Assembly: GCF_000496755.2 (NCBI RefSeq)
Contig: NZ_AYKS02000049.1
Coordinates: 44,441-108,440 of the forward strand
Direction: 5' to 3'
DNA: 64,000 nucleotides
Source: Serratia sp. DD3
GTDB taxonomy: Bacteria > Pseudomonadota > Gammaproteobacteria > Enterobacterales > Enterobacteriaceae
A model generated the notes under the pieces. That model saw only the letters and a program-made list of their open reading frames with translations, had not been told where the DNA came from and did not search any database. Position 1 is the stretch's first letter; each line of letters opens with the position of its first letter. Positions 1 through 10,619 of this stretch are shown in pieces. Made by a program: the position numbers and the translations under genes.

Positions 1-594
1 CGCCTCAACCTGGTCGTGTGTAACGTACAAGCTGGTGGTTTTCAAACGGCGATGTAACTGCTGCAACTCCAAGCGCATCTGTACACGCAATTTGGCATCC
101 AGGTTAGATAACGGCTCATCAAACAGAAATACCGCCGGTTCACGCACAATCGCACGCCCCATCGCCACACGCTGCCGCTGACCACCAGACAGCTCTCGCG
201 GTTTGCGTTGCAACAAAGGGGTCAACTCAAGAATACGTGCAGCCTCTTCCACCCGCTGGCGGATCTGCTGTTTACCAAAACCACGAATTTTCAGGCCGTA
301 GGCCATGTTGTCATAGACACTCATATGCGGATACAGCGCGTAGTTCTGGAACACCATCGCAATACCGCGATCTTTCGGTTCCAGCTCCGTCACCCGTTGA
401 GCGTCGATATAAATATCCCCGGAGGTGGTGCGCTCCAACCCGGCGACCATACGCAATAACGTCGATTTACCACAGCCGGAGGGACCCACCATCACAATAA
501 ATTCGCCGTCCGCCACGTCGAGATCAATCTGTTTGATCACCGGCGTTTTGCCGTCATAAGACTTGGTGACTGCTTGTAGTTTTAAACCTGCCAT
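1..594 (-). CDS. ugpC: sn-glycerol-3-phosphate ABC transporter ATPase UgpC (5' part, runs off window)
   Basis: Cytoplasmic ATPase that powers the UgpBAEC importer of sn-glycerol-3-phosphate and glycerophosphodiesters. Only the first 198 codons are in the window; about 356 are expected. Translation of the complement shows Walker [10 protein letters not shown], the Q-loop in [13 protein letters not shown], the ABC signature [14 protein letters not shown], Walker [12 protein letters not shown] and the switch histidine in YVTHDQ. The order and spacing are those of the MalK/UgpC subfamily, which adds a C-terminal OB-fold regulatory domain not visible here. The start at 592-594 lies 14 bases after the ugpE stop with an AGGA-like ribosome site, so it is the last visible gene of ugpBAEC. 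Identity as UgpC rather than another sugar ATPase rests on the operon. Confidence 0.93.
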   Translation of the reverse strand, partial: MAGLKLQAVTKSYDGKTPVIKQIDLDVADGEFIVMVGPSGCGKSTLLRMVAGLERTTSGDIYIDAQRVTELEPKDRGIAMVFQNYALYPHMSVYDNMAYGLKIRGFGKQQIRQRVEEAARILELTPLLQRKPRELSGGQRQRVAMGRAIVREPAVFLFDEPLSNLDAKLRVQMRLELQQLHRRLKTTSLYVTHDQVEA

Positions 595-608
595 CTAAAG
601 GATATTCC

Positions 609-1454
609 TTACTTCTCGCTATCGACCAAACCGCGCACAAACCAGCGCTGCATCAGAAGAACCACCGCCAATGGCGGGATTAACGTTAAGATCATGGCGG
701 CCATCACCTGGTTCCATTGTGTCGGCCCACCCGAAGTGGAAATCATGCTACGAATACCCGCCACCGCGGTATTCATCGAGGCATCGCTGGTGACCAGCAA
801 TGGCCATAGGTATTGATTCCAGCCGTAGATAAAGGTGATAACAAACAGCGCCGCCAGATTGGTTTTTGATAATGGCAACACAATGTCCCAAAAGAAACGC
901 ATCGGCCCAGCCCCATCGATCCTCGCGGCTTCCAGCAGTTCATGTGGCAAAGTCATAAAAAATTGGCGTAATAAAAAGGTCGCCGTGGCTGAAGCCATGA
1001 GCGGCAATGTCAGGCCGGTATAACTGTCCAGCAGATTCAGGTTGGAGATCACCTCTACCGTGGGGAAAATGCGCACTTCTACCGGCAACATCAGCGTGAT
1101 AAAGATCAACCAGAAGAACAAGCTACGTAATGGGAAACGGAAATAGACAATGGCATAGGCAGAAAGCACCGAAACGACGATTTTGCCACTGGTGATGGCG
1201 AGCGCCATGATGACACTATTGAGCAACAGCATCGAAAATGGCACTTTTAGGGCGCCCACCCCACTTTGCCAAATATGGCGAATGTTGTCCCACAGATGAT
1301 CACCAGGGACTAATTGCATTGGTGTCTGGAAGATCTGCTGATCATCCAAAGTAGCGGCGATAATCGCCACATACAGTGGAAATAACACCACCAATACCCC
1401 CACCACCAGCATGATATGGCTGAAGATATCCAGCCCACGTCGGTTCTCAATCAT
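609..1454 (-). CDS. ugpE: sn-glycerol-3-phosphate ABC transporter permease UgpE
   Basis: Inner-membrane permease that pairs with UgpA to form the channel of the glycerol-3-phosphate importer. It has 281 residues, the family's normal length, and six predicted membrane segments beginning at about residue 12. The EAA loop that docks on the ATPase reads [20 protein letters not shown] at roughly residues 175-194. The start overlaps the ugpA stop by four bases (ATGA), so translation is probably coupled. The C-terminal [11 protein letters not shown] resembles E. coli UgpE. Confidence 0.95.
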   Translation of the reverse strand: MIENRRGLDIFSHIMLVVGVLVVLFPLYVAIIAATLDDQQIFQTPMQLVPGDHLWDNIRHIWQSGVGALKVPFSMLLLNSVIMALAITSGKIVVSVLSAYAIVYFRFPLRSLFFWLIFITLMLPVEVRIFPTVEVISNLNLLDSYTGLTLPLMASATATFLLRQFFMTLPHELLEAARIDGAGPMRFFWDIVLPLSKTNLAALFVITFIYGWNQYLWPLLVTSDASMNTAVAGIRSMISTSGGPTQWNQVMAAMILTLIPPLAVVLLMQRWFVRGLVDSEK

Positions 1455-2338
1455 TGGTAACGCACCTTACGCTCAACAAAGCGGAACTGGATCACCGTCA
1501 GGCCAATCACCAGCACCATTAACACCACCGATTGCGCCGCTGAGCTGGACAGATCCAACCCGGCAAAACCCTCGCGATAAATTTTATAAATCAATGTCGT
1601 GGTGGATTGCCCTGGTCCACCGGCAGTGGTGGCATCAATCACCGCGAAAGTATCGAAGAAGGCATACACCAGATTCACCACCAGCAGAAAAAAACTCACC
1701 GGAGTAATCAGCGGTAATACCAGGTTGAAGAAACGCCGTACTGGCCCAGCTCCGTCGATGGCGGCCGCTTCAATCAGCGAACGGGGAATCGCTTGCAATC
1801 CAGCCAGGAAAAACAGGAAGTTATAACTGATCTGTTGCCACACTGAAGCCAGAACCACCAGGAACATCGCCTGACCACTGTTTTGTGCATGATTCCAGTC
1901 ATAGCCAAAACCAGCAAGAATGTGGGTAATCAAACCCATACCTGGGCTGAACAGGAAACTCCACAAAACCGCCGCTACAGCTGGAGCGACGGCATAGGGC
2001 ATGATCATCAACGTGCGATAAAAACGGCGACCACGTAATACATGGTCCACCAGCGCAGCAAAAAATAGCGACACCAATAAACCGATACCCGCGACCAGAA
2101 AACTGAACACTAAAGTGGTATAGACAGACTCTAGATAATAGCCATCTTGTAGCAGTTGCTTAAAATTATCCAAACCAACGAACTGGCTGGACAGGCCAAA
2201 GGGATCAACACGTTGTACCGAGTACCACAGCGCCTGACCCGCAGGCCATAAGAAAAATACCACGGTGATCAGCAACTGTGGCAACACCAGAACATAAGGC
2301 AACCAACTGCAACCGAAACCGGGACGGTGTGAACTCAT
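1451..2338 (-). CDS. ugpA: sn-glycerol-3-phosphate ABC transporter permease UgpA
   Basis: Inner-membrane permease of the Ugp importer, partner of UgpE. The closely matching E. coli protein begins MSSSRP. Here the equivalent is [10 protein letters not shown], so the start is placed at 2338 (295 residues); the ATG one codon upstream at 2341 is equally possible. A longer reading from a GTG at 2383 would start inside the loop of a perfect hairpin and is rejected. The EAA loop reads [20 protein letters not shown]. Six membrane segments are predicted. The 3' end overlaps ugpE by four bases. Confidence 0.93.
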   Translation of the reverse strand: MSSHRPGFGCSWLPYVLVLPQLLITVVFFLWPAGQALWYSVQRVDPFGLSSQFVGLDNFKQLLQDGYYLESVYTTLVFSFLVAGIGLLVSLFFAALVDHVLRGRRFYRTLMIMPYAVAPAVAAVLWSFLFSPGMGLITHILAGFGYDWNHAQNSGQAMFLVVLASVWQQISYNFLFFLAGLQAIPRSLIEAAAIDGAGPVRRFFNLVLPLITPVSFFLLVVNLVYAFFDTFAVIDATTAGGPGQSTTTLIYKIYREGFAGLDLSSSAAQSVVLMVLVIGLTVIQFRFVERKVRYQ

Positions 2339-2371
2339 CATCAAGGACTCATAGAAAGAAAAACGACGCAG

Positions 2372-2397
2372 AACGGGCGTCACAAGTAACGCCCGTT
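2372..2397 (-). promoter_or_regulatory. Hairpin between ugpB and ugpA
   Basis: AACGGGCGT (2372-2380) and ACGCCCGTT (2389-2397) form a perfect 9-bp stem with an 8-base loop in the 75-base gap between ugpB and ugpA. There is no T-tract. In binding-protein-dependent operons such hairpins often protect the upstream mRNA, so that the binding protein is made in excess of the membrane subunits. That role is inferred here. Confidence 0.6.
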
Positions 2398-2413
2398 TGG
2401 ATGGTGTTGCTGA

Positions 2414-3733
2414 TTACTTGGTTGAGGCCTCGAAACGACGCAACAGTACGTCACCCCGCTGTACTGCGGTATCTAGCGCCTGCTGAACCGTTTTCTTGCC
2501 AGCCCACACGCTTTCCAGCTCTTCATCTACCACGGTACGGATCTGTGGCATATTCCCCAGACGCAAGCCCTTGGTAAACGGTAATGGGGATTTGTTCAGC
2601 ATCTGACGGGTGGGGACATCCGCACCGGGAAACTTGTCGTAGAAACCTTGTTGCCGGGTCAGCTCATAAGCAGCAGTGGTGATCGGCAAATAACCGGTTT
2701 TCTGGTGCCATTCGGCGGCGATTTCCGGCTGTGCCAAGAATTGCATGAATTCCGCCACACCTTTATAGGTAGCAGGGTCCTTGCCCTTCATTACCCACAG
2801 GCTAGCACCACCGATAATGGCGTTTTGCGGTGCAGTTTCCACACCCGCATGGTAAGGCATCATGCCGACGCCAAAATCAAATTTGGCATATTTACGGATA
2901 CTGGCCATGGAGCCCGAAGAGTCGGTCATGATTGCACAATCACCATTATAGAACTTCTCGGTTGCCTCACCCTTACGACCAAAGTAGGTGAAATCCCCTT
3001 TTTGCTGCATATCCTGCAAAAGTTGAATATGCTTGACCTGTAATGGCTGGTTGAACTCCAACTTGGCGTTGGTGCCAGCAAAGCCATTATTTTCAGTGGC
3101 GAATGGTACTCCATGCCAGGCGCTAAAGTTCTCTAACTGGATCCAGCCCGACCAACCACTGGTAAAACCACACTTGATACCGGCTGCGCGCAATTTGGCA
3201 GTATCCGCTGCCAGTTCCTGCCAGGTTTTTGGCGGCTGGTCAGGGTTCAAGCCCGCTTTCTTGAAGGCCTCTTTGTTGTAATACAACACCGGAGTAGAGC
3301 TATTAAACGGTTGGGATATCAGACGACCACTTTGGTTGTCACTGTAGTAGCCAGCCACTGCCGGTACAAATACTGACTCATCAAAGTTAATCCCAGAGTC
3401 CTGGAATACTTGATAGACCGGCTTGATGGCTTTGCTCGCCATCATGGTCGCGGTACCCACTTCATAAACCTGCAGAATCGCTGGCGCTTTACCAGCACGA
3501 TAGGCCGCAATCCCTGCCGCCAGACCTTGTTCATAGTTACCCTTGTAAACAGGGACGATTTTTACATCAGGGTGAGATTGATTAAAACGACTCGCCAGCG
3601 AGTCCACTACTTCACCCAGTTCTCCTTCCATGGAATGCCAGAAGGGGACCTCAGTCACTGCCATAGCCTGGGTGCTGACCACCATGGTCAACGCAACACA
3701 CAGCGTGGTTTTTTTAATCATTTGAATCAACAT
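2414..3733 (-). CDS. ugpB: Periplasmic sn-glycerol-3-phosphate-binding protein UgpB
   Basis: Periplasmic receptor that delivers glycerol-3-phosphate to UgpAEC. It has 439 residues from the ATG at 3733, which is preceded by CAGGAGTTAGCC; a start at 3790 has no such site. A signal peptide runs MLIQMIKK...STQAMA, with cleavage expected before [10 protein letters not shown]. Landmarks shared with E. coli UgpB include [65 protein letters not shown] and [16 protein letters not shown]. It is the first gene of the ugp group; a candidate PhoB box lies about 70 bases upstream. Confidence 0.96.
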   Translation of the reverse strand: MLIQMIKKTTLCVALTMVVSTQAMAVTEVPFWHSMEGELGEVVDSLASRFNQSHPDVKIVPVYKGNYEQGLAAGIAAYRAGKAPAILQVYEVGTATMMASKAIKPVYQVFQDSGINFDESVFVPAVAGYYSDNQSGRLISQPFNSSTPVLYYNKEAFKKAGLNPDQPPKTWQELAADTAKLRAAGIKCGFTSGWSGWIQLENFSAWHGVPFATENNGFAGTNAKLEFNQPLQVKHIQLLQDMQQKGDFTYFGRKGEATEKFYNGDCAIMTDSSGSMASIRKYAKFDFGVGMMPYHAGVETAPQNAIIGGASLWVMKGKDPATYKGVAEFMQFLAQPEIAAEWHQKTGYLPITTAAYELTRQQGFYDKFPGADVPTRQMLNKSPLPFTKGLRLGNMPQIRTVVDEELESVWAGKKTVQQALDTAVQRGDVLLRRFEASTK

Positions 3734-3801
3734 GGCTAACTCCTGAAAAATGCGGGAAATGCCCAAGAAAAAAGATACCGGGCATAACATGTCATGTTCA
3801 G

Positions 3802-3819
3802 GTGACAGAAAAATAACGC
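3802..3819 (-). promoter_or_regulatory. Candidate PhoB box upstream of ugpB
   Basis: On the minus strand the sequence reads GCGTTAT-TTTT-CTGTCAC, two 7-base halves 11 bases apart. The second half fits the Pho-box consensus CTGTCA(C/T) fully; the first fits at four of seven positions. In E. coli ugp is activated by PhoB under phosphate starvation, so location and spacing (69 bases before the ugpB ATG) make sense. A 13-base palindrome, AACATG-T-CATGTT (3786-3798), lies just downstream; its binder is unknown. Confidence 0.4.
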
Positions 3820-3871
3820 TTTGGTGAAGGCAACGTGACGGGATAATGACTAAATAATGATGAGTGGAATG

Positions 3872-3899
3872 CGGCGGTTAGGGGAGCCCCAGACCGCCG
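3872..3899 (-). terminator. Hairpin after the aminotransferase gene
   Basis: CGGCGGT (3872-3878) pairs with ACCGCCG (3893-3899), with an inner GGGG/CCCC helix (3881-3884 with 3887-3890). It lies eight bases after the aminotransferase stop. No strong T-tract follows on the minus strand, so it may only partly separate the aminotransferase from ugpB. Confidence 0.55.
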
Positions 3900-3907
3900 T
3901 AGAAAGA

Positions 3908-5095
3908 TTACAGCGAACGACGCAGACGCGCCACCGCCTCTTGCATCTGTGGTTCGGTAGCGGTGGCAAATGACAAGCGGAAGGTAGAACGGTCCGGCTT
4001 GTCACAGAAGAAGTACTCACCGGGAACAAACACTACCCCTTGTTGCAGCGTGGTGTTTAACCATTCCGTGGCATTGAACGGCTCACGGAAGCGCGCCCAC
4101 AGGAACATGCCACCTTTTGGCCTATCGAAGCTGATCACATCACCCAGCTCGTTTTCAACCAAGTCCGCCAGGATCTCGCCTTTGTGTTTATAGGCGGCAC
4201 GGAGCTTTTCAATCTGTGCTGGCAGACGATCCAACCCCAGATAACACTCAACGATGCTCTGCGACAAGGCGCTGGCATGTAAATCGGCCGCTTGCTTGAT
4301 AATAGCCACTTTGTGCAACAGGAAGGGTGGCAGGATCGCCCAGCCCAGACGTAGGCCTGGAGCCAGGATCTTGGAGAAGGTAGAGGTGTAGATAATATTT
4401 TCTGTATGGCCCAATACCTGCTGAGAAATCTGATACAAGGTGGCATTGCGCTCATCAGTGAAACGTAGCTCACCGTAAGGGTCATCTTCAACAATCAGGA
4501 AGTTATGTTCCGCAGCCAGTTTAACCAATTGCTCACGGCGTGCAGTACTCAGCGTCAGCCCACTGGGGTTGCCAAAGTTCGGCACCACATAAACCCCTTT
4601 GATTTTCTGGGTTTTCAGCAGTTCAGCCAGCTCATCAACCACCATACCTTCGCTGTCTGAAGAGACAGACATCACATGGGCTTCGGCCAACTCCAGCGTT
4701 TGCAGCGCGGCCAGATAGGTCGGGCGCTCAACGACAAACACATCTCCGGGGTTAATCAGCGCACGCATCACCAAATCCAGCGCCTGCTGAGAGCCCGCAG
4801 TCACCAATATATCTTCTGGCTGAGCACGCACGCCACGCACCGCACATAGCTCACAAATACGTTCGCGCAGCAGGTAACTCCCTTCCGTCAATCCATACTG
4901 GAAAGCGCTTTTCGGTTGTTCGGTGATCGCCTGCTGAGTAGCCATGCTCAAGCCTTCGAAGTCAAACAGCGCATCAGAAGGGATGCCACCCGCCAGCGAG
5001 ATCACATGCTCCATTTTACTGTGCTTGAGCAACTCACGGATTGCCGAGCTTTTTACATTTATGATGCGCTGTGCGAGTAATCCTTCAGTATTCAT
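3908..5095 (-). CDS. PLP-dependent class I/II aminotransferase (LysN/2-aminoadipate type)
   Basis: Cytoplasmic fold-type I aminotransferase, 395 residues. Family landmarks: the GSQQALDLVMRAL helix (100-112), RPTY (124-127), the NPSG asparagine at 176, EDDPYGEL (203-210), the PLP lysine K242 in TSTFSKILAPGLRLGW, and the substrate-carboxylate arginine in FRLSFA near the C-terminus. The N-terminal stretch SLAGGIPSDALF resembles the 2-aminoadipate/aromatic/valine-pyruvate group that is also fused to MocR regulators, but there is no DNA-binding domain. It lies on the same strand as liv (upstream) and ugp (downstream), with about 200 bases to livF containing an ERIC element. Action on branched-chain or aromatic amino acids taken up by Liv is a guess from context. 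Confidence 0.85.
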   Translation of the reverse strand: MNTEGLLAQRIINVKSSAIRELLKHSKMEHVISLAGGIPSDALFDFEGLSMATQQAITEQPKSAFQYGLTEGSYLLRERICELCAVRGVRAQPEDILVTAGSQQALDLVMRALINPGDVFVVERPTYLAALQTLELAEAHVMSVSSDSEGMVVDELAELLKTQKIKGVYVVPNFGNPSGLTLSTARREQLVKLAAEHNFLIVEDDPYGELRFTDERNATLYQISQQVLGHTENIIYTSTFSKILAPGLRLGWAILPPFLLHKVAIIKQAADLHASALSQSIVECYLGLDRLPAQIEKLRAAYKHKGEILADLVENELGDVISFDRPKGGMFLWARFREPFNATEWLNTTLQQGVVFVPGEYFFCDKPDRSTFRLSFATATEPQMQEAVARLRRSL

Positions 5096-5158
5096 TATTT
5101 ATTCTCGTCATCATTAAAAATGGGGCGATTGCTATGCCCCTGCCCTGTAAATACTATC

Positions 5159-5285
5159 TATACTCTTCATATTTCAAGCTGCTTGGGTGTTAGCTGCACG
5201 CTGTCACCCCAGTCACATAGTCAGCTATGCTCCTGGGGATTCCATCGCTTGCCGCCTACAATCAACCCGAATTATTTTGTGTATA
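5159..5285. repeat. ERIC element, full length (127 bp)
   Basis: Imperfect palindrome running from TATACTCTTCATATTTCAAG to TTATTTTGTGTATA, exactly 127 bases. The core CACCCCAGTCACATAG ... CTATGCTCCTGGGGATTC is the diagnostic ERIC sequence. It lies between livF and the aminotransferase gene and would be transcribed with them as a long hairpin. Confidence 0.88.
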
Positions 5286-5302
5286 TTTAAGATATCGGGT
5301 AG

Positions 5303-6004
5303 TTAACCACCCAGATAGGCCGATCTCACTGCCTCGTTGGCTAACAATGCGGCACCCGTATCTTCCAACACCACACGACCATTTTCCAGCACATAACCAC
5401 GATCCGCCAATTTTAACGCCTGATTGGCATTTTGCTCCACCAGAAAGATGGTCATGCCCTCTTCACGCAGCTGCTGGATAATATCAAAAATCTGCTGAAT
5501 GATGATCGGTGCCAACCCGAGAGACGGCTCATCAAGTAGCAACAACTTCGGCTGACTCATTAACGCACGGCCAATCGCCAGCATCTGTTGCTCACCGCCA
5601 GACATAGTGCCTGAGCGCTGGCTACGCCGCTCCAGCAAACGCGGGAACAGGCTAAAAACCCGCTCAATGCGCTGCTGATACTGATCCCGATTGGCAAAAA
5701 AACCGCCCATCGCCAGATTCTCTTCCACCGTCATACGGGAAAACACTCGCCGCCCTTCCGGCACAATCGCTACCGCTTCACGCATAATGCGCGCCGTCTG
5801 CCAATGGGTAATATCCTGGTCCAGCAGCGTGATTGTGCCAGCACTGGCCCGCGGTTCACCGCATAAGGTGCCGAGCAAGGTGGTTTTACCCGCTCCGTTG
5901 GCGCCGATCAGTGTAACGATCTCCCCCTGCTGGATGTTCAAACTCACCTGATGCAGAGCTTGGATTTTACCGTAATGAGCCGATACCTGATTAAATGACA
6001 ACAT
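5303..6004 (-). CDS. livF: Branched-chain amino acid ABC transporter ATPase LivF
   Basis: One of two cytoplasmic ATPases of the LIV-I leucine/isoleucine/valine importer. It has 233 residues, close to the E. coli length. Motifs: Walker A GANGAGKTT, signature MSGGEQQMLAIGRAL, Walker B LLLLDEPSLGLAP and switch IFLVEQNANQAL. The short ATPase lacking a C-terminal extension and ending in VRSAYLGG is typical of LivF. It begins 12 bases after the livG stop and is the last gene of livKHMGF before an ERIC element. Confidence 0.95.
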   Translation of the reverse strand: MLSFNQVSAHYGKIQALHQVSLNIQQGEIVTLIGANGAGKTTLLGTLCGEPRASAGTITLLDQDITHWQTARIMREAVAIVPEGRRVFSRMTVEENLAMGGFFANRDQYQQRIERVFSLFPRLLERRSQRSGTMSGGEQQMLAIGRALMSQPKLLLLDEPSLGLAPIIIQQIFDIIQQLREEGMTIFLVEQNANQALKLADRGYVLENGRVVLEDTGAALLANEAVRSAYLGG

Positions 6005-6016
6005 AATATTTACCCA

Positions 6017-6784
6017 CTATTCGCCCAAATAGGCCCGGATCACATCCGGGTTATTGCGGATTTCGTCCGGTGTGCCTTGTGCCAACGGCGTACCCTGATT
6101 CATCACATAGATACGATCAGAAATCCCCATCACCAGTTTCATATCATGCTCAATCAACAGCACCGAAACCTGATGCTGGTTGCGCAGTTCGACAATCAGG
6201 TGATCCAGTTCGTCGGTTTCTTTCGGGTTCAAACCTGCAGCAGGCTCATCCAGCATCAGTAATTCTGGGCGTGTCACCATGCAACGGGCAATTTCCAACC
6301 GCCGCTGTTGGCCATAAGCCAGATTACCCGCCGAACGGTTAGCCAACTCCAGTAAACCTACGCGCTCCAGCCACACCGCAGCACGTTCCAGAGCATCGGC
6401 TTCCGCCCGGCGGAATGCTGGGGTTTTCAGCAAACCAGCAAACAGACCGGTTTTCAAATGCTGATGCTGAGCCACCAGCAGGTTTTCAATCACCGTCATT
6501 TCACGGAACAGCCGCACATGCTGGAAAGTACGTACCACGCCCATGCGAGCAATAGTCTGACCGGCCAGCCCTTCCAAATGATGGTCACGCAACTTGATGA
6601 TACCGCTGGTCGGGCGATAAAACCCGGTAAGGCAGTTGAACACCGTGGTTTTGCCGGCACCATTCGGGCCAATCAGTGAGACTATCTCCCCTTGATGCAA
6701 TTCCAGGCCGACATTGTTTACCGCCAACAAACCACCGAAACGCATTGAAAGCCCGGATACCGACAATAAAGGTTGAGCACTCAT
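6017..6784 (-). CDS. livG: Branched-chain amino acid ABC transporter ATPase LivG
   Basis: Second ATPase of the LIV-I importer, 255 residues from the ATG at 6784, which overlaps the livM stop as ATGA. The protein then begins [18 protein letters not shown], close to E. coli LivG MSQPLLSVNGLMMRFGG. A longer reading from 6871 lies wholly within livM and is rejected. Motifs: Walker [12 protein letters not shown], signature [13 protein letters not shown], Walker [14 protein letters not shown], switch [12 protein letters not shown] and a C-terminal [12 protein letters not shown]. Confidence 0.96.
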   Translation of the reverse strand: MSAQPLLSVSGLSMRFGGLLAVNNVGLELHQGEIVSLIGPNGAGKTTVFNCLTGFYRPTSGIIKLRDHHLEGLAGQTIARMGVVRTFQHVRLFREMTVIENLLVAQHQHLKTGLFAGLLKTPAFRRAEADALERAAVWLERVGLLELANRSAGNLAYGQQRRLEIARCMVTRPELLMLDEPAAGLNPKETDELDHLIVELRNQHQVSVLLIEHDMKLVMGISDRIYVMNQGTPLAQGTPDEIRNNPDVIRAYLGE

Positions 6785-8064
6785 ACCTGCGGCTCCTTCG
6801 CGGTGTCCGTTTCCGCCACGTTTAGTTTCAACTGCGGGCGTTTCATCGGCAACAACCCTTGTGGCCGCCAAATCATCATTAATACCATCAGCGCCCCCAG
6901 CAATAACATGCTGTATTCATTCAGGTCACGCATCAGCTCACGGGAAACCACCAATAACACCGCCGCCAGGATCACCGCAAATTGTGAACCCATCCCCCCC
7001 AGCACCACGATGGCCAAGACAAAGGCTGACTCAACAAAGGTAAAGGATTCCGGGCTGATAAAGCCCTGACGCGCGGCAAACAGGGTACCGGCAAAGCCGG
7101 CAAAGGCCGCACTGATAGTGAAGGCGGTCAATTTTATCTTGGTAGGACTGAGCCCCAGCGAACGACAAGCGATCTCATCTTCGCGCAGTGCCTCCCAAGC
7201 GCGGCCGAGTGGCATCCGCAACAGGCGGTTAATCACAAACAGCGTTAATATCACCAGCAACAGCGCAACCAGATAGAGGAACACAATACGGTCACCCGCT
7301 TCGTACTGCAGACCAAAAAAGTTATGGAATGTATCCCAGCCGCCATCGCGCGCACTGCGGTTAAACTCCAGACCGAAGAAGGTAGGTTTGGGGATCTGGC
7401 TGATACCATTCGGCCCACCGGTGATCTCAGTGTTATTGAGCAACAGGATACGGACAATTTCACCAAAGCCCAGGGTGACAATCGCCAAGTAGTCTCCCCG
7501 CAGGCGTAATACCGGGAAGCCCAGCAGGAAACCAAAAATAGCGGTGACAAACCCAGCCAGTGGCAAGCTTTCCCAAAAACCCAGACCATAGTAATGATTG
7601 AGCAACGCATAGGTGTAGGCACCGATGGCGTAAAAACCCGCGTAACCCAGTACCAACAAACCGGAAAGGCCAACCACAATATTCAGCCCCAGGCCCAGCA
7701 TCACGTAAATCAACGTCATGGTGGCGATATCCACCGTGCCGCGTGAAACCAGAAACGGCCAGATAACAGCGGCAATAATGATCACCGCAGCCAGCAATTT
7801 CTGGCGAGTGGTGGTGCCATCAAAACTGGGCAAAACAAAGGATGGACCGGTAATTTTTTTCAGCCCGTGTTGCATCAAGGGACGTAACAGTTGGAAGAAA
7901 AACACCACTGCACAGCCAATACCAATCCACATCCAACGGACTTGCGCTGCACCATGCACCACCAGTTTGGTGCCATCCAGGCTCAATTGCATCCCCATCA
8001 GGAATGACGCCATAACAAACAGCACTACCGTAGCAATGCAGGCGTTAAGCAGACCGTGCTTCAT
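6781..8064 (-). CDS. livM: Branched-chain amino acid ABC transporter permease LivM
   Basis: Inner-membrane permease of LIV-I, 427 residues. After two N-terminal segments (about 10-28 and 45-62) and a soluble linker comes the conserved core of about eight segments. Family signatures include [38 protein letters not shown] and [20 protein letters not shown], the last being the loop that contacts LivG/LivF. Both ends overlap neighbours by four bases (ATGA with livH and with livG), indicating coupled translation through livHMG. Confidence 0.96.
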   Translation of the reverse strand: MKHGLLNACIATVVLFVMASFLMGMQLSLDGTKLVVHGAAQVRWMWIGIGCAVVFFFQLLRPLMQHGLKKITGPSFVLPSFDGTTTRQKLLAAVIIIAAVIWPFLVSRGTVDIATMTLIYVMLGLGLNIVVGLSGLLVLGYAGFYAIGAYTYALLNHYYGLGFWESLPLAGFVTAIFGFLLGFPVLRLRGDYLAIVTLGFGEIVRILLLNNTEITGGPNGISQIPKPTFFGLEFNRSARDGGWDTFHNFFGLQYEAGDRIVFLYLVALLLVILTLFVINRLLRMPLGRAWEALREDEIACRSLGLSPTKIKLTAFTISAAFAGFAGTLFAARQGFISPESFTFVESAFVLAIVVLGGMGSQFAVILAAVLLVVSRELMRDLNEYSMLLLGALMVLMMIWRPQGLLPMKRPQLKLNVAETDTAKEPQV

Positions 8065-8987
8065 ACTTTCTCAACCTCCGGACGGCCAAGAATGCCCGTT
8101 GGCATCACCAGCAACACCACGATCAACAGCGCAAAAGAGACCACATCTTTGTATTCAGTACTCAGGTAAGCGGAAGTGAGTGCTTCTGCCACGCCCAAGA
8201 CTAATCCGCCAATCATCGCACCAGGTATGCTACCAATCCCCCCCAATACCGCGGCAGTAAAGGCTTTCATCCCTGCCATAAAACCGATATAGGGGTTGAT
8301 CACACCATAGAACTGCCCGAGCAGTACACCCGCTACGGCAGCCATTACCGCGCCGATAACGAAAGTGAGCGATATCACCCGATCAGTATTGATCCCCAAC
8401 AGACTGGCCATTTTAAGATCTTCCGCACAGGCTCGGCAGGCGCGGCCCATACGGGAATAACGAATAAACAATGTCAGCGCCAGCATCGCCAAAAAGGTGA
8501 CAACCCAGATGGTCAACTGCATGGTGGTGATGGTGGCAGCAAAGCCGTTGCTTTCCCCCAAGACCCATTGGCCGGTCACCAGGCTCGGCAACGCAAGATC
8601 ACGTGAACCTTGCGTCAGGCTGACGTAGTTTTGCAGAAATATCGACATCCCAATGGCGGAAATCAGCGCGATCAGGCGCTTGGAATTGCGGACCGGCTTA
8701 TAGGCTACCCGTTCAATGCTCCAGCCATAGGCGCTGGCGATGACGATAGACACCAGGAATGCCGAACCGATCAACAACCAACCAACGTCGATCCCCATCA
8801 TCATCAGGGCGGCAATAACAATAAATGAGACATAACTGCCGATCATATACACTTCACCATGGGCGAAGTTGATCATGCCGATAATGCCGTAAACCATGGT
8901 GTAACCAATGGCAATCAATGCATAGGTACTGCCCAACGTAAGGCCGTTGAACATCTGTTGCAAAAAATAGAGAAACTGCTCTGACAT
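8061..8987 (-). CDS. livH: Branched-chain amino acid ABC transporter permease LivH
   Basis: Partner permease of LivM, 308 residues from the ATG at 8987. That start is preceded by AAGGTCAGAGT and gives [15 protein letters not shown], matching E. coli LivH almost exactly; a start at 9083 would extend into the ERIC-containing spacer. Conserved stretches: [40 protein letters not shown] and [14 protein letters not shown]. About 420 bases of repeats and a hairpin separate it from livK. Confidence 0.96.
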   Translation of the reverse strand: MSEQFLYFLQQMFNGLTLGSTYALIAIGYTMVYGIIGMINFAHGEVYMIGSYVSFIVIAALMMMGIDVGWLLIGSAFLVSIVIASAYGWSIERVAYKPVRNSKRLIALISAIGMSIFLQNYVSLTQGSRDLALPSLVTGQWVLGESNGFAATITTMQLTIWVVTFLAMLALTLFIRYSRMGRACRACAEDLKMASLLGINTDRVISLTFVIGAVMAAVAGVLLGQFYGVINPYIGFMAGMKAFTAAVLGGIGSIPGAMIGGLVLGVAEALTSAYLSTEYKDVVSFALLIVVLLVMPTGILGRPEVEKV

Positions 8988-9071
8988 ACTCTGACCTTCT
9001 AAGGTGTTGCCACGGCCATAAAACAGTGGCCTAACAGCCCGCCGATAGCACAGGCTCCGGGGATCCCGGTT

Positions 9072-9198
9072 TAGACCCGTCATTCTTCAAATTGCGTGGA
9101 TGTTGGCTATGCTCTGTCATCCCTGTCACATCATTAGCGATGCGCCTGGGGAGTCACGCGCTTGCCGCCTACAAGCAAATCGAATTATCTTGGGTATA
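9072..9198. repeat. ERIC element, full length (127 bp)
   Basis: Runs from TAGACCCGTCATTCTTCAA to TTATCTTGGGTATA, 127 bases, in the same orientation as the copy at 5159-5285. The core is CATCCCTGTCACATCA ... GATGCGCCTGGGGAGTCAC. It lies between livK and livH. Confidence 0.82.
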
Positions 9199-9303
9199 TG
9201 CTCTTCATATTCCAAACTGCGGAGGTGTTGGCTGTTTACCACGCCAAGTGCGATTGGAAACACACCGCATGTTGTTCTGCAACTCAAAGGGAGTTGGGTA
9301 TAG
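9195..9303. repeat. Second, degenerate ERIC-like element abutting the first
   Basis: Shares the TATA end of the preceding element, restarts as TATATGCTCTTCATATTCCA and ends GGGAGTTGGGTATA. The outer arms look like ERIC but the centre (GTTTACCACGCCAAGTGCG...) does not match the usual core. It is probably a diverged or rearranged copy. Confidence 0.45.
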
Positions 9304-9401
9304 ACTCGTCATCATCCCACTCCCTGTATGAATTTGCGGGGAATATACCACTTCAAGGGAAAAATACGAACTCAACAGGCGTGCAATACGCTTGAGTTTA
9401 A

Positions 9402-9440
9402 CCCTCGCCATTCCCTCTTTGTTCAGGGAACCAGCGAGGG
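9402..9440 (-). terminator. Long hairpin downstream of livK
   Basis: CCCTCGC (9402-9408) pairs with GCGAGGG (9434-9440), and TTCCCT (9411-9416) with AGGGAA (9425-9430), leaving an eight-base loop. It lies 63 bases after the livK stop. A hairpin here would favour a livK-only transcript over the full operon, as is usual for binding-protein genes. Confidence 0.6.
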
Positions 9441-9503
9441 AATGTCACCGTCGTCATCCATTTTTACTATTACTTGAATGACGCCGGTTAGCCTACAAGG
9501 GGT

Positions 9504-10619
9504 TTATTTTAACGGCGTGGATGAACCATCCGCATGCCATTCAAATACACCAAACTCAAACCCTTTCAGATCGCCTTTTTCATCCCAGCTTAGTGGACCC
9601 ATTACGGTTTCCACGGGGGCGCCGGTTTTCAGGTTTTTGACAATCTCTGCCGGATCCTGGCTGCCACTACGCTCCATGCCTGTTACCAGCGATTGCAGTG
9701 CCGCGTAGGTGGTCCAGATAAATGGCCCTGTCGGATCCAGTTTTTTGGCTTTCAACGCGTCCACTACCGGTTGGTTGGCAGGTACCTGATCGTAGCGTTT
9801 TGGTAATGTTACCAGCATACCTTCAGAAGCCGCACCCGCGATATTGGACAGTGAAGAGTTACCCACCCCTTCCGGCCCCATAAAACGGGTAGTCAAACCG
9901 GCCTGCTTGGCTTGACGCAGAATCTGCCCCATCTCTGGGTAGTAGCCACCGAAGTAAACGAAGTCAACGTTCTCTTTCTTCAGACGTGCCACCAAGGTAG
10001 AGAAATCTTTGTCGCCCGCAGTGACCCCTTCAAACATCACCACGTCAGTGCCTTGCGCTTTCAAGCTATCACGCACTGAACGCGCCAGACCTTCGCCATA
10101 CTGCTGCTTGTCGTGCACCACTGCAATGCGTTTAGGTTTAACATTATTAAGAATGTATTTAGCCGCTGTTGGCCCCTGATCGGAATCCAGCCCGGTGGTA
10201 CGCATCAGCATTTTGTAACCACGGGTGGTCAGGTCAGCATTGGTCGCCGCTGGGGTAATCATGATCACCCCTTCATCTTCGTAAATATCAGAAGCAGGCT
10301 GGGTGGAAGAAGAACACAAATGACCGATGACATACTGAATGCCGTCATTAATCACCTTGTTGGCCACCGCGACCGCTTGTTTTGGGTCACAAGCATCGTC
10401 GTACTCAACCAGCACCAGCTTATCGCCCTTGATACCGCCCTTAGCGTTAATATCGGCAATAGCCTGACGCGCCCCAGTGAATTCCATATCGCCATACTGC
10501 GCCACCGGACCGGACATCGCGCCCACCACGGCAACCTTGATATCTTTCGCTATGGCAGCATGTCCCATGGCCATGGCGATACAGCCAGCCAGCAGCACGT
10601 TACTCTTGATAAATTTCAT
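9504..10619 (-). CDS. livK: Periplasmic branched-chain amino acid-binding protein LivK/LivJ
   Basis: Periplasmic receptor of the LIV-I importer, 371 residues from the ATG at 10619; an ATG two codons upstream (10625) is an alternative. The signal peptide runs [13 protein letters not shown]...GHAAIA, with mature start [14 protein letters not shown]. Leucine-site and family stretches: [51 protein letters not shown] and [17 protein letters not shown]. Several positions are closer to E. coli LivJ, which binds Leu/Ile/Val, than to leucine-specific LivK. The symbol follows the gene's place at the head of livHMGF. It is the only liv binding protein in the window. Confidence 0.93.
   Translation of the reverse strand: MKFIKSNVLLAGCIAMAMGHAAIAKDIKVAVVGAMSGPVAQYGDMEFTGARQAIADINAKGGIKGDKLVLVEYDDACDPKQAVAVANKVINDGIQYVIGHLCSSSTQPASDIYEDEGVIMITPAATNADLTTRGYKMLMRTTGLDSDQGPTAAKYILNNVKPKRIAVVHDKQQYGEGLARSVRDSLKAQGTDVVMFEGVTAGDKDFSTLVARLKKENVDFVYFGGYYPEMGQILRQAKQAGLTTRFMGPEGVGNSSLSNIAGAASEGMLVTLPKRYDQVPANQPVVDALKAKKLDPTGPFIWTTYAALQSLVTGMERSGSQDPAEIVKNLKTGAPVETVMGPLSWDEKGDLKGFEFGVFEWHADGSSTPLK

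Noticed and set aside
2381..2383. GTG as a longer ugpA start
   Set aside because: It falls inside the loop of the hairpin between ugpB and ugpA, and the E. coli protein starts at the equivalent of 2338.
3786..3798. AACATGTCATGTT palindrome as a GlpR operator for ugpB
   Set aside because: It lacks the TTCG/CGAA half-sites of GlpR and no known ugp regulator fits; left as an unassigned palindrome.
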